Shown: positions 28,287 to 39,804 of the stretch, piece by piece
How positions within the stretch are numbered: the stretch's first letter is position 1
Layout of the letters: each line of letters opens with the position of its first letter
Source: Actinomucor elegans
Taxonomy: Eukaryota; Mucoromycota; Mucoromycetes; Mucorales; Mucoraceae
DNA length: 64,000 nt
Assembly: GCA_026027325.1 (NCBI GenBank)
Contig: JAMSLZ010000021.1
Span: 124,001-188,000, forward strand
Direction of reading: 5' to 3'
Notes under the pieces: model-generated
The model's database searches: none
What the model was told of the DNA's origin: nothing
The model's input: the letters and a program-made list of their open reading frames with translations, nothing else
Position numbers and translations under genes: made by a program

Positions 28287-31246
28287 GTGGCTCTTCTGGT
28301 GTAGGTGACTCTTCGGTGCTGGCTCCTCGTAGGACATGGAACCTCAGTCGGCTGGCTGAGTCTGAGCCTTTGGCTCTGTTCCATACTCGGTTTCGGTGTC
28401 TGGTTGCTCCTTTGAAGGATACTCTTGCGGGTCTGGTTGGTTCTCCTCCGGATAGTCGTCCACCTATAGATTCACTCAATACATCTCTGAATGAGTGTCT
28501 CTATCAGGCGATGGATGAATCCATTGGGTCTAAGGCTCCCCGTCCTGGTCATTGGAAGAAGTACTGGACTGCTGATCTGGAAGCTGCTGCTCGAGAACGT
28601 GATCGCCTCTATTGCCGTTGGCGTCATTCATTTGGTGTTGACAAGGCTTACTACTGGCATCTCCATCTGCAAGCTCACAAGTCGTTTCGTCGTGCTGTTG
28701 CTGCTGCAAAAAGACTCTCCTGGAAGAACTTTTGCATGTCACTCCAAAAAGACTTTGCCAAGGCCACTGCTACCATGTCTAGGCTGAAACGCCGGAAAGA
28801 AACCTCTGCTACGTATGCTCATCCTGATGGCCCTCAAGCATCAGTCGATTCTATGGCTACACACCTGGCTACAGTGTATGATGGTTCTCTTTTGTCGACT
28901 GCTTCTCGTCCCCTGTGTGGTGAAATAGCCACATAATTGAAGTACAGACAGACTAGAGGCCTGTGCGCCCTAGCTGTAGCACATACATACTAAAGCATCA
29001 TTGATTACCTTATACAGCGATACAGTCCTTAAACAGAGATACGTCCTTCTTATACTTCTTATATGAACACAAGTAAATAACCTTCAGTCACAATTCAACG
29101 AGTATAAATACAAGCTAGAAAAACTAGTTAGAAATAACTAATCACATTTAAGTTGAATAAACTATAACCAAGTTATAATCGACTTACTACCTGCTTTTAT
29201 TTTTAATTTTACCGCACCCTGGCTGCTCCTGACTTTGGTTTAGAAGTGCCTTTCCTGGTGTCTGATGAAGAAGTGTCTTGGATTTTCTCGGTGGACACCT
29301 TGATTGAGCGTATCAAACAGTTGCCGAATCGCAAAGCTCCTGGTCCTGATCATCTAAAAGCTGAAATGCTCAAGGCTGCTGGTGATTTACTTGCTCCTGT
29401 TCTCTCTTTGCTATTCCAGGTTTGTTACCAATGGTGCTATACACCGGTTCTATGGCGTCAAGCCCAGGTTTTTCCTATCTTCAAGAAAGGTGATGCTTCT
29501 GATCCTGCCAACTACAGGCCAATTTCTTTGACTTCGGTGATGCGTAAGTTGTTTGAGATTACCATTGCACAAAGCGTCTATGACCATTCGCCTTCTCTAG
29601 ATCTCGCACAAGGTGGCTTCCGTCCCATGCGTAGTCCTCTGGATCAAGCCCTCTGTCTGCACGACCTGATGCACAACTACTTCTTGGTTCATCACCACTA
29701 TCCCGTTGTTGCTTTTCTGGATATTAAGGCTGCCTATGACACTGTTGATCGACGTGTGATCTGGAATGCTCTTGAGAACTCATCTCTGCCTCGTCCTCTC
29801 CTTGGTCTGCTGGTCAATCTATTTGATGATGTATCCATCTCCGTGTTGATTGCCAACCACATCTCTTCCTCTTTCTCTCCTGCCACTGGTGTACTCCAAG
29901 GTTCGGTGTTGAGTCCTCACTTGTATTCTTTATACATCAACTCCTTGCCTGAGCTCCTTCGGTCTGAAGCTTCGGATACTACTGCTGTGGTGTCTCCTCC
30001 TGGATCTGCTGAGGCTGTGGCCATTAACTGTCTTCTGTTTGCCGACGATGTGGCGATCTTTGGCTCCAAACATGAGGTGCAAAATATGTTGAACCTAGCT
30101 GCTGACCATTCAAGAGTACTGGGCTATCGTTGGAATCCAACCAAGTGTGCTGTCCTGAACGCTCCTTCTGTGACCTCCTCTACGTCTACCAACTTTAGAC
30201 TGAGTCTCTATGATGTTCCTCTGCCTGCAGTGAACGAGTTCACGTATCTTGGTATGCCATTCAACAAAAAAGGTCTTGATGGTCCGGGTATCTTGGCTAA
30301 ACGGTCTGGTGGTGCAGTCAAAACCATGGCTCTACTGAATTCGGTTGGTGTCAACCGCAATGGCTTCTCTCTCTTGCTCTGTTCTCGGTTATATACTACC
30401 TTCATTCGGCCCAAGTTTGAGTACGGTCTTGCTATATCTAGGCTCTCTGCTGCTGACTTTACTGCTTTGGATAACCTTCAGAACCGGTTAGTTGGTATGT
30501 TTGTTGGCTCCCGATGGTTCAATGTCACGAAGCACATCACTTGTATCCCTTCCATGAAGCATCGGTACAATGTCCTGGTTACCAAGTATGCCCTACGATC
30601 GCAATGGCTTCCTGATGATTGCTTGATATCATTGCTGAACTCTTCTCGAGACAATTCTCCTTCTGGTCTTGGCTACACTCGATTGAACAAGCTTCTATAC
30701 CTCAATCCTATGTATATGGCATTGCCCAATCCTGTACCTACAGCCTCTCGTCTCAAGTCCTGGTTCTCTGGCTACTGGCAAGATCTCTTTGACAAGCAAA
30801 TGGCTGCTGCTGCTCACACTGGTAAATCGGTTCTTTTGCGTGCTTGTCGGCCCTCTACTTCAAAGCCTGATCCAATACTGTACCTGCCTATGACTCGCGC
30901 TGCTCGCAGTCGTCTTGTTCGATGGCGGTTAGGCCGTTTCGCTAACCGTGATGAATTGTGTCCTTGTTTCACTGGTTGCCGGCTCTCTCGAGATCACTTT
31001 GTGTTCAATTGCCGTGGCATTGATCCTCGCCTTCTGTGCCAATTACCTGCAGCTCCGCCAGATGTCAATCGCATTGATCATGCCCTGAACTTGTTGCCCT
31101 TGAAAGCATCCAATGGTCCACCGCCTTTCTGGTCTGCACTCCTTGAGGTTCTCTATGTGATTGACACGCTGTGTCATCCTCTTGCTGCTATCGCTCCAGA
31201 TCCAGATCCTGGTGATGCCTGGTTTGCTGCTACTCGTACTATATAA
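28287..31246 (+). pseudogene. LINE ORF2 of copy F, truncated and split by a solo LTR
   Basis: The frame is open from 28287 and reads the end of the endonuclease domain (SSVLAPRRTWNLS) and the linker. It is broken after TASRPL by the solo LTR and resumes at 29222 with the RT domain (FADD box near 30039-30050) to the stop at 31246. The RT portion is intact and nearly identical to copy E, but the endonuclease active site is absent. Confidence 0.88.
28916..29216 (+). repeat. Solo LTR, family LTR6
   Basis: 301 bp with matched ends TGTGGTGAAAT and ATTTTACCGCA, TATA-like gtataaata near 29105, and 5-bp TSD ccctg (28911-28915 and 29217-29221) in LINE F. Other copies: 59547-59848 (+) and 63628-63928 (-). 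Confidence 0.93.
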
Positions 31247-31437
31247 ACCTCTCCTTGGTTTATTGAGCCTCTCTTTCTCTCTGTTCTATTGATGAACCAG
31301 CCTGTTTGTCTTTCAACTGCGCAGTCACGGTGGTAAGTGATTATCAAAGTTCCCAGCTGTTGGCTTGCCTTTTGGATCACTCAGAGCTGCAATAGTCTAC
31401 TGGTTCTCGCTCTTGTCTTCAACCTTTTCTCCCTTGT

Positions 31438-31879
31438 AAGCCGCGTCATACATGTCTTCACGAGGCTTCCATTGATGTTCACCTCTCAATTGAAGGAAAG
31501 GAAGACCAGCAGGTACAATCGCAGGGCGATGGGAAGCAGAGACAGGACCCGAAGCGGATGAGGATTCATCCATAATCTTAAGGTAAGAGTTTTGTGCCTG
31601 TTTAAAGTGGGCTAGCTTCTCTTCAGCAGACTTGTAGGCCACATACGCCTCGTTGGCAGCAGGAGAGTTGGGATCTTGACGAACCAAAGCAGCCAAACGA
31701 GTGAATAGCATCCTAGAGTTATCAGTTAGAGCTTGAACCACATCTGAGGCATCATCAGGAGGCGAATCAATAGTTGATTGATCCTCAGGGAAGGCTTGTC
31801 CAACTTCACCAATGGGACCAGAAATGACACCATCCATGGTAGAGACACCAGAATCAGTGACAGGGGCTTGAGCAGACAT
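31438..31879 (-). pseudogene. Gypsy-2 gag N-terminal part, inverted
   Basis: From ATG at 31879 the frame reads about 147 residues of Gag (acidic Asp/Ser/Pro-rich start, then LPFLQLRGEHQWKPREDMYDAAY), then runs into LINE sequence on its antisense strand. In Gypsy-1 the comparable region is followed by the segment that here starts on the + strand near 31989. The two halves would rejoin directly (...DAAY / NDFCVCFEK...) if the inverted block were turned around, so little or nothing was lost at this breakpoint. Confidence 0.8.
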
Positions 31880-31916
31880 AGTAAGTGTAATAAAGCGTTG
31901 AATTCAAAAAGTAAAA

Positions 31917-31988
31917 TGTTGTGTTTGCACAGTGAAATAATAAAGAAGACTAAAAAGAGTACTTTTTGAGACTGTGCTTTATTAACAA
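31917..31988 (-). repeat. Inverted fragment of the Gypsy-2 LTR end
   Basis: About 72 bp matching the last bases of the 3' LTR (gttaataaagcac...gcaaacacaaca) in reverse orientation, followed by the leader of the inverted gag. The first about 240 bp of this LTR are missing. Confidence 0.85.
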
Positions 31989-34900
31989 AAATGACTTCTG
32001 CGTTTGCTTTGAGAAGGTGCTCCGTGCACATGTTCAAGACTTGGATGCCAATTGGGAGCGCTTGTTGCCTATGTGCTTGAACAATGAGCAAAACTCTTGG
32101 TTTGAAGAAGCTCTATTGTCTAAGGGTATGTCTTGGTCTGCTGCTCGTTCTTCCTTGTTGGATCATTTTGATACTCCATATCGTAAGTTCTTGTTGATGG
32201 CCAAAGTTGGTTCCATACGTCAAGAAAGGTATGAAACCAACCGTGAATATGCAAGCCGGTTCCAAAAGTTGCGTCGTGAAGCTGGTATGGAAGACAACAC
32301 GCAGCTAGCTGTCACTTTCTTTGTGTCTCTGCGTGAGGAGGTTCGTGGCCGGTCCCAACAGGCTATTGCTTGTCACTTTGGCAAGAAATTACCTAACTCC
32401 ATTGCTGAGCTCATTGATTTGGTGATCGCTTCAGGTGATGACTCGTCTTTCTTGTCATTGAATGGCAAACGTCCCCGAGTGGACTCTGACTCTGGTTCTT
32501 TGGACAACACTACACCTAATAAGGCCAATTATAAGGTCAATAAAGGTTTTATTCCGTCTCCTTCTCATAAGAATAGCAAGTTTCATGGTCGGGGATCTGG
32601 TTCTGGTTCTAATTCTGGTTCCAATAATAAACTCTGCCATTATTGTAAGCGAGTATGGAACCATGGACATCGCTGTAACGAATTTATAGAGGCTAAGAGT
32701 CATGTGAACTCTGGTGAACCTCGTTTCCAGCCCATAAGTCGCATGTCTGAGCGAACAAACGCTGGAAATATCGATATTAGTGAACAAGTTAATTCGCAGT
32801 TAAATCGGTGTGCCTTAGAATGTAAGTATTCATCTAAAAATACAATAACTAAGGATTTCAAAAATATTAACGATTCTATTACGTTTCCCATTCTCGTCAT
32901 TAGAAGGAACTACATACCGGAACGTCTGGTGTCTATACTAGATACGGGTGCAAATCATAGCGCTATTAATAAAGACGTTGTAAAAAAATTAAACCTACCT
33001 ATACTTCCTATTTTAAATGATGACATCAAGCATATTAAATTAGCTGACTCTAAATCTACTGTAAAAAGAATTGGCACTACAGAAGTCACCTTAAGATGCA
33101 ATAACAAAACACTTACTCGTAAACTGGAAGTTATGGAACTTACAAATAATTACGATTTAAGTATTGGCATTGACTTAATGACTTCTTTTGGAATTGGTAT
33201 AACTGGACTTCCTATAAAGTATGATGAATCCAATTCTGAACATAATAAACTTGACTCCATAAGACGATATAACAATGACAGTGAATTGTTAGAACAAGTC
33301 AAACAAGAACTCAATGAGCTTGGCGATAATCCTACTGGAACCACAGAGGAATATGAACAAGCAATGAGTTATATTCAACCTTTCATAGCAGCAAATGAGG
33401 AAAGAACAAAAGGAAAGTTCTGCACTATTCCCGAAAGCGTGGTATACATTAATACACCACCTAACGTAACTGCTTATCGTAAGCCATATCCTGTACCAAT
33501 TACATATCATGAAGTTGTAGATAAGCAAATAAATGAATGGTTGAATGAAGGTTTTATAAAACGTGCTACTGGTCATTCTGAATGGAATTGTCCTATAACA
33601 GTAGTTCCAAAAACCAATGGTAAAGGCGAAATAACAGGACATCGAGTCTGTCATGATCCTAGACACGTTAATGCACTATTGCAATCGATTGATCGTATGC
33701 CATTACCTATTATCAATGAATTATTTGAAGAGCTTAAAGGAGCATCCATTTACAGTACTTTGGATCTGAAGTCTGCTTTCAATTCATTATTGCTATATCC
33801 TGATCATGCACATAAACTTAATTTCACTTGGCGTGGAATTCAGTATACTCCAATCGGCACTGTGTTTGGTGTTAAGCATGTATCAAGTGTCATGCAAAGG
33901 ACAATGAGTATTGCTCTTGAAGGTATGCCATTCGCTAGATGCTTTGTAGATGATGTAGTAATTAAAAGTAACTCTATCGAGGAACATAAGCATCACTTAA
34001 GCCTAGTAATTAATAAATTGACAGAAGTCAATCTTAAACTGCAACCCAAAAAATGTAAGTTTTTCCAGAATAAGATCAATTTACTAGGTTTCACGATTGC
34101 TCCTCGTGGCATATCGATGGATCGTCGCAAGTTGATCAACGTTCTCGAGTTTCCTCGTCCACGTACTGGTAAAGACATCATGAGATACACTGGATTGATT
34201 TCTTATCTGAGATCTGTAATTCCAAAGGTATCCACTTTAATGGCTCCTCTTGATGCATTACGCAATGAAAAATCACTGGATAAGATCTGGAATATTACAC
34301 ATGAAAATGCTTTTAACAATCTAAAGAAAGCTTTATTAAATGATACAGTGATTTCATATCCTGACTTAAATCATCCTTTCTGTGTAGCTACGGATGCATC
34401 CAACGTAGGAGTAGGTGCTGTCCTTTACCAGATCATAAACGGTGAAATCAAATACCTATCGATGATGGCTAAAAGCCTTTCCTCAAGTGAACGCAATTAT
34501 TCCGCTACTAAACGTGAATTACTGGCTGTTGTGTATGCTTTGCAAAAATTCCATAAATACTTGTGGGGTAACCATTTCACTCTGTATACGGATCATAAGG
34601 CATTAACTTACTTACACACACAAAAAATCGCCAATGCTATGATGATAAATTGGTTAGATATTATATTACAATATGATTTTAAAGTCGTTCATTTGCCAGG
34701 CATCGACAATATTTTACCTGACACACTATCCAGACTCTTCGAATCTGAGCATCCTGAAAATGAACTGGGAGGGGATAAAGCACTATATAATAAGAGCGCT
34801 ACGATCGATAACCTACCCAGTGATGACAGCGGTGAATATATGACACCCGCGGATCCAGAAGAACGCAAGTTGCTCCTAATGAGAGAACACTTAAAGGGTC

Positions 34901-35229
34901 ATTTTGCTTCTGATGCAATCTATTATGGATTAAAACGTAAAGGCATATACTGGGCTAACCTGAAAAATGAAGCTATTGAACTAGTAAAGTCTTGCGTCCA
35001 GTGTCAGCAATTTAATATTGTAAAAAAGGGCTACAATCCATTAAGACCCATAACAGCATCATTGCCAGGTGATAGCTGGGGTATTGATTTAGCTGGACCA
35101 TTTAAAACATCGATTCAAGGTAACAACTACCTGTTGATAATGGTCGACATAGCTACTCGTTACTGCGTATTAAAACCCATTCCTGATAAGTCTTCCTTAT
35201 CTATTGTCAAAGAATTAGTAAACCTCATG

Positions 35230-35461
35230 GAGGGATATCTTTTTTTATATGAATTTAATATATATATTAGTAGAAAACATAAATATAATGTTGTTTTTTC
35301 ATGCATAATGGAACAGTTGCCTTCTTGATAATGTTTATTATACAGAATAATCATTTTAATTTATAAAAAAGGTTATAAAGATATAAAAACTATGGATATA
35401 TTAAAAAGTTTAAATATATATAGAAAAGATAAAAATGATGTAATGTCTGTATATATCCGTC
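35230..35461 (+). repeat. Left direct terminal repeat of element Q
   Basis: 232 bp from gagggatatc to atatccgtc, identical by eye to 37241-37472. Confidence 0.93.
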
Positions 35462-35537
35462 TACTATAATAATAATAACAGATTATTACTAATTTTTTTC
35501 TCTAATATACAAAAATTGAATTTTCTAACTAATAAAA

Positions 35538-36711
35538 ATGGAAACTATTAATATTAAATATAATTTACTAAGAGAATATCAAACTTTAACAAATGAATAT
35601 TGGAAATTTTTAAATTATGGTTTGCCAATTATTAATCAAAAAAAAATATCATACAAAAAGGCCAATTCCTATTAATAAAATCAAGGAAATTAAAAAGGTT
35701 TTATTTGAGAAGTTGGGAATTATACCAGTTTATTTCTTTTTAGTTACATTGTTTGGTGATGGAAACTATAGAGGATATAGTTTATATGTGGAGCCAATAA
35801 TAAATAATTCAGAATTAAATGATTTTAACTTTGTATATCTTATTAGAAAAGATAAAAATATAAATTTAGATGATGTTGAATTAAATTATAATGATCAATT
35901 TGGTAGTTTTAGATCAAAAATGGAGAAAGTTTTTTCTGATATTGGATTCATATTTCAGAGATTAAATAATAAAAAATCATTTTTAACATCTAATATAAAT
36001 ATATATAATATACAATTAAAAATTGCATCTGTACTTCTAAATATTAAAAGATATGTAAAATGGACATGTTTATGTAACATTATAAATCATGTGATTTATA
36101 ATTGTGTAACCAAACATTAATTGTTTTAAATAGAAAATAATAAAAATATAAAACACTTTTTAAAAAGTGTTCTAAATTGTTTTAAGAAGAAAATATAAAT
36201 TATTAAAAAATGTTGACATGAATGGCAACTTTTTAATTTTTATTATTTTCAAATGACAAACAATTTGATAATATTTTTTATATTTTCAGAAAGACAAACA
36301 ATTAAATAATATAGAACATTACAGTTTTCAATCAAATTGGATGAATGATAACTTTGATTTCGAATATAAAAATAATTTAACTAGTAATATAGATAGCTAT
36401 AGTGCACCTCCAAAATTAAATGATAGAATAAATAATTTAGATAAAATGAAATTGTTACAACATCAATTTTTAGGATTACAATTATCAAATGTTATAAATG
36501 ATTTAATAATAATATGGATTTAGAGATAGTTGTAAATGATGATGAAAATATTTATGAGATTGATATTATTTTAGATCATAAAGGATTAGTAGTTGAAGAT
36601 AGTTTTTATCTCATAAAATGGAAAAATTACGATAATAGTGAAAATTCTTGGATACATTATACTAAATTTAATACTTTTGAATGTATTAATGCTTATTGGA
36701 ACAGTAAATAA
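35538..36711 (+). pseudogene. Degenerate DDE (PIF/Harbinger-like) transposase with C-terminal chromodomain
   Basis: Three open pieces follow each other: 35538-35675 (from ATG), 35617-36120, and 36291-36523 running into 36514-36711. A frame change at an A-run near 35640 separates the first two. The second carries FGDGNYRGY (Asp about residue 48) and NDQFGSFRSKMEKVF (Glu about 103), then NIQLKIASVLLNIKRY, the pattern of the second and third catalytic residues and the helix after them in DDE_Tnp_4 (PIF/Harbinger) transposases. A tattttcag before 36291 could be a 3' splice site. The last piece is a clear chromodomain (FYLIKWKNYDNSENSW). The region for the first Asp is not visible. Family assignment rests on motif spacing only. 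Confidence 0.6.
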
Positions 36712-36770
36712 GTAATATTTTCGGAATAAATATCAATGTTGAAAAAAATATTACAATATTAAATACAACT

Positions 36771-37073
36771 TTATTTAAAATCCCATATTTCTTTAATACT
36801 AATATAACCTTTTCTGAGAAACCATGATTTGAAATATGTTTTTCTAATTTCTTCTGTACTTTTCAATGTTGTTTTTATAACTAAATTTGCATGTACATTT
36901 GTATTATTATCACAAAAATCATAAAATGGACCACTATATAAAATATCTTCAATATTCTTAATGTTTTTAATCCAAAATAATATTTTCTTGCTTAAAATTT
37001 CAAATTTTTTTCCATTAACGTCTTTTTTTTCAGGATCGAGTGTCAATACAACAGCGTAATAATGATATGTCAT
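36771..37073 (-). CDS. Unknown 100-residue protein of element Q, possibly Rep/HUH-like
   Basis: ATG at 37073 gives 100 residues starting MTYHYYAVVLTLDPEKKD. The middle has GPFYDF then NVHANLVIK, and the end has RKGYISIKEIWDF. The order (hydrophobic strand, a His-containing strand, then a GYISIK segment) recalls rolling-circle Rep endonucleases, but the double-His motif is incomplete (HAN) and there is no clear tyrosine motif beyond GYISIK. I cannot name it; the resemblance is weak. It converges with the transposase-like gene and ends 60 bp from the chromodomain stop. It may be a gene remnant. Confidence 0.4.
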   Translation of the reverse strand: MTYHYYAVVLTLDPEKKDVNGKKFEILSKKILFWIKNIKNIEDILYSGPFYDFCDNNTNVHANLVIKTTLKSTEEIRKTYFKSWFLRKGYISIKEIWDFK

Positions 37074-37240
37074 TGTAAAAAGATTAAATGTTTTTTTTTG
37101 TAAATATATAATAGAATATGTCAATATTTATATTTTTTTTACAAGATATTTTTAGAAATACCAAGAAATTTATTTTTGTAATGTTCATGTGATTATTTTT
37201 AATTAATATAACAACTTTGTATTCCCTATGCCCTATAGAA

Positions 37241-37472
37241 GAGGGATATCTTTTTTTATATGAATTTAATATATATATTAGTAGAAAACATAAATATAAT
37301 GTTGTTTTTTCATGCATAATGGAACAGTTGCCTTCTTGATAATGTTTATTATACAGAATAATCATTTTAATTTATAAAAAAGGTTATAAAGATATAAAAA
37401 CTATGGATATATTAAAAAGTTTAAATATATATAGAAAAGATAAAAATGATGTAATGTCTGTATATATCCGTC
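37241..37472 (+). repeat. Right direct terminal repeat of element Q
   Basis: 232 bp, identical by eye to 35230-35461; followed by TSD atg and the rest of the Gypsy-2 integrase. Confidence 0.93.
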
Positions 37473-38396
37473 ATGGTAACGTTTGGTATACCTCGAATAA
37501 TCCAATCTGATAATGGAACAGAGTTTGTAAACGAAATGATGTCTTTATTAGCCGAGCATTCTGGTTTCGAGCATAGACTCATAAGTGCATACCATCCAAG
37601 GGCAAATGGCGTTAGTGAACGTTGGGTACAAAGTAGCGTAAATACTATAAAAAAACAAGTGAATGGTATGAATGCTGACTGGGATCTTTATGTTGGACCC
37701 ACACAATTGTATTTAAATACTAAATACAATGAAAGAACTAAAACACCACCATTCACTTTAATGTTTGGTAGAAACGCAAATGACTTTGAAGATTTCAGTA
37801 AAGAAAAAGATAACGCAACGCGAAAGAAAATAAATAATGACCTTCAAGAAAAAGTCAAAATGATGACGGAAATAGTATTTCCTGCCATCTATGAGCGTAC
37901 CAAACTAGTTACACAAAAGCAAAAAGAATCTTTTGACAAAACTCACAAGCTCATTGACATTCCAGTTGGTTCTGAAGTAATGGTCAAAGTGCTTCAAAAG
38001 AATAACAAGTTAGATCCCAATTATATTGGAACTTATAAAGTACTTAGAATAACCAAAGGCGGATCTTATGTACTACAAAATGAAAAAGGTCAGATAGAAC
38101 CACGTAACTATCCACCTTCATTACTAAAACTTGTTAACGGTGATCCCATCAAATCCAATGATAAATTCTTCGATGTCGAAGCCATCATTGCCCATAAAAA
38201 AGTAAATGGCCAATATCTTTATAATGTAAGATGGAAAGACTATACTGAAGAAGATGATACTTGGGAACCCAGTGAGAGTTTTGTTGATCCTAGATTCATT
38301 AAAGAATACTGGAAACGTATTGGTGTAATACCAGAGGATTTCTCTTGGAAACAAAAGTACAAGAATGATGTTATTAATAGAGGAATGATTCTGTAA

Positions 38397-38779
38397 ATAT
38401 GAAATTATATATACATTTGGATTTAATGTTAATTTTTGGAATTAAAAAACAATAAAATTATTATATTTATCCTCCCTATGATTAAGTTACCAAAAACTTA
38501 GTCATGCTTTTTTTAATTAATTTTTTGGAAGAAAAAAAAATTATGAAATATTGATTACCATGAGATATTTCACCTTATTATTATTTTTAAAATTTTAGAA
38601 TATTAGAACAATCCTCATAAATCTCCAAAATTACTATCAGGCAAACGAGAAATACCATCCACTTCTTATAATACTAGTTACCCTAATTCTCAATTAAATA
38701 TGCATAAAAGCAGCAGTAATTACAAGGTAACAAGTAATAAAAGATTTAGACGGTATTAATCATACCTGGGAGGGGATAA
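38397..38779 (+). other. Gypsy-2 3' untranslated region and polypurine tract
   Basis: Non-coding AT-rich stretch between the polyprotein stop and the 3' LTR, ending in the purine tract GGGAGGGGATAA (38768-38779). No gene is supported. Confidence 0.8.
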
Positions 38780-39088
38780 TGTTATAGAATAGAGACTATT
38801 GTATGAATAATAACTTATTCATTATCAATCTCATCTTTACGGAAGCACTTATGAGTTGATATGCTTAAGATTCATGTCTCAGATGGATATATATCTAGAA
38901 CATAGACCTATAACATAACATCTTCTTAAATCCTCTTCACCACACTTAGATAGACGATTAGTATAAATAGGTTCAGTTTAGACATAGTTATAGGATCTTC
39001 ATCTTTATATTCATCTTTGTTAATAAAGCACAGTCTCAAAAAGTACTCTTTTTAGTCTTCTTTATTATTTCACTGTGCAAACACAACA
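38780..39088 (+). repeat. 3' LTR of Gypsy-2
   Basis: 309 bp, TGTTATAG...AACACAACA, with a TATA-like gtataaatagg near 38962. The next bases (acttctcggcc) are LINE ORF2 sequence of fragment I. Confidence 0.92.
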
Positions 39089-39478
39089 ACTTCTCGGCCT
39101 GATCCAATCTTGTATCTCCCAATGTCTCGCACTGCACGTAGTCGGTTGGTTCGATGGCGTCTTGGTAGGTTCACCAACCGTGATGAACTGTGTCCCTGTT
39201 TCTCTGGCTCCCGACTCTCTCGAGACCATTTTGTCTTTGATTGCCGCGGTATTGACCCAAGCCTGTTCTCTCAACTGCCTGATACTCCTCCGGATGTCAA
39301 TGCCATCGATCATGCTCTCAATTGCTTGCCTACCAAAGCCTCTGCTGGTCCACCTCCCTTCTGGCCTGCTCTTCTTGGACTGCTCTATGTGATTGACACG
39401 CTGTGTCATCCTCTTGCCACACTTGTTCATGATCCAGATCCAGGTGATGCTTGGTTTGCTGCTACTCCTGCCATATAA
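39089..39478 (+). pseudogene. LINE ORF2 C-terminal fragment
   Basis: Open frame reading TSRPDPILYLPMSRTARSR and on through the Cys/His cluster (CPCF...DHFVFDC) to the stop at 39478. It matches the end of the ORF2 at 19679-23077 with a few changes. No catalytic part remains. Confidence 0.88.
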
Positions 39479-39786
39479 ACCTCTCCTTGGTTTATTGAGC
39501 CACTCTTTCTCTCTGTTCTATTGATGAACCAGCCTGTTTGTCTTTCAACTGCGCAGCCACGGTGGTAAGTGATTATCAAAGTTCCCAGCTGTTGGCCTGC
39601 CTTTTGGATCACTCAGAGCTGCAATAGTCTACTGGTTCTCTTTCTTGTCTTCAACCTTTTTCTCCCTTGTGGGTCTCAGGGTTTTTTATACTTTTTTCTA
39701 TGTTTACTTTAAACACTTTTCATATAGTTAGGCTAGATGCTCTATAGAGTTTGCCCATATAACTACTTATAAATAAAATAATCTTT

Positions 39787-39804
39787 AAACTGAGCTACAT
39801 CCCC
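39787..39804 (+). repeat. LINE 3' tail (fragment I)
   Basis: aaactgagctacatcccc, followed by one C and then actcttcttt, the same bases that begin a full-length LINE. Confidence 0.88.

Larger units (their letters stand above)
28287..31437 (+). mobile_element. LINE copy F, 5'-truncated (subfamily 2), 3' end lost
   Basis: F starts in the endonuclease region (gtggctcttctgg) directly after the tail of E. A solo LTR interrupts it at 28916-29216. Its 3' UTR breaks off at about 31437 (...ctcccttgt), where inverted Gypsy-2 sequence begins, so the tail is missing. Confidence 0.92.
35230..37472 (+). mobile_element. AT-rich DNA transposon with 232-bp direct terminal repeats (element Q)
   Basis: 2243 bp inserted in the Gypsy-2 integrase with a 3-bp TSD (atg at 35227-35229 and 37473-37475); removing it restores the frame. 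The ends are GAGGGATATC and TATATCCGTC, imperfect inverted copies. The first and last 232 bp are identical direct repeats, each with the same inverted tips. It encodes a degenerate DDE transposase-like frame and a chromodomain on the + strand, and an unknown ORF on the minus strand. Confidence 0.85.
31989..38396 (+). pseudogene. Gypsy-2 Gag-Pol polyprotein, lacking its start and split in integrase
   Basis: The frame is open 31989-35229 and 37476-38396. Order: Gag (FEKVLRAHVQDL...), zinc knuckle (CHYCKRVWNHGHRC), protease (LDTGANHS), RT (CFVDDVVIKS), RNase H (VATDASNVG, TKRELLAVV), integrase zinc finger (H...CVQCQ), first catalytic Asp (IDLAGPF), then the inserted element, then QSDNGTEF, HPRANGVSERW with the catalytic Glu, and a C-terminal chromodomain (YNVRWKDYTEEDDTWEP). 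Apart from inversion of its start and the insertion, I see no stop or frameshift, so the damage is structural rather than by gradual decay. Related to Gypsy-1 but clearly a different family. Confidence 0.92.
31438..39088 (+). mobile_element. Ty3/Gypsy chromovirus Gypsy-2, rearranged
   Basis: The 3' LTR, most of gag-pol and a purine tract are in + orientation, but the first part (LTR end, leader and gag start) lies inverted at 31438-31988. A 2.2 kb DNA element splits the integrase. The 3' LTR abuts LINE fragment I, while the left edge abuts LINE copy F. The flanks do not match each other as a TSD, so the left side has been rearranged or lost. Confidence 0.88.
39089..39804 (+). mobile_element. 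LINE fragment I (subfamily 1 3' end)
   Basis: The last about 390 bases of ORF2 plus the 3' UTR and tail (39787-39804), nearly identical to units A and D. Its 5' side is missing at the Gypsy-2 junction. Confidence 0.93.
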
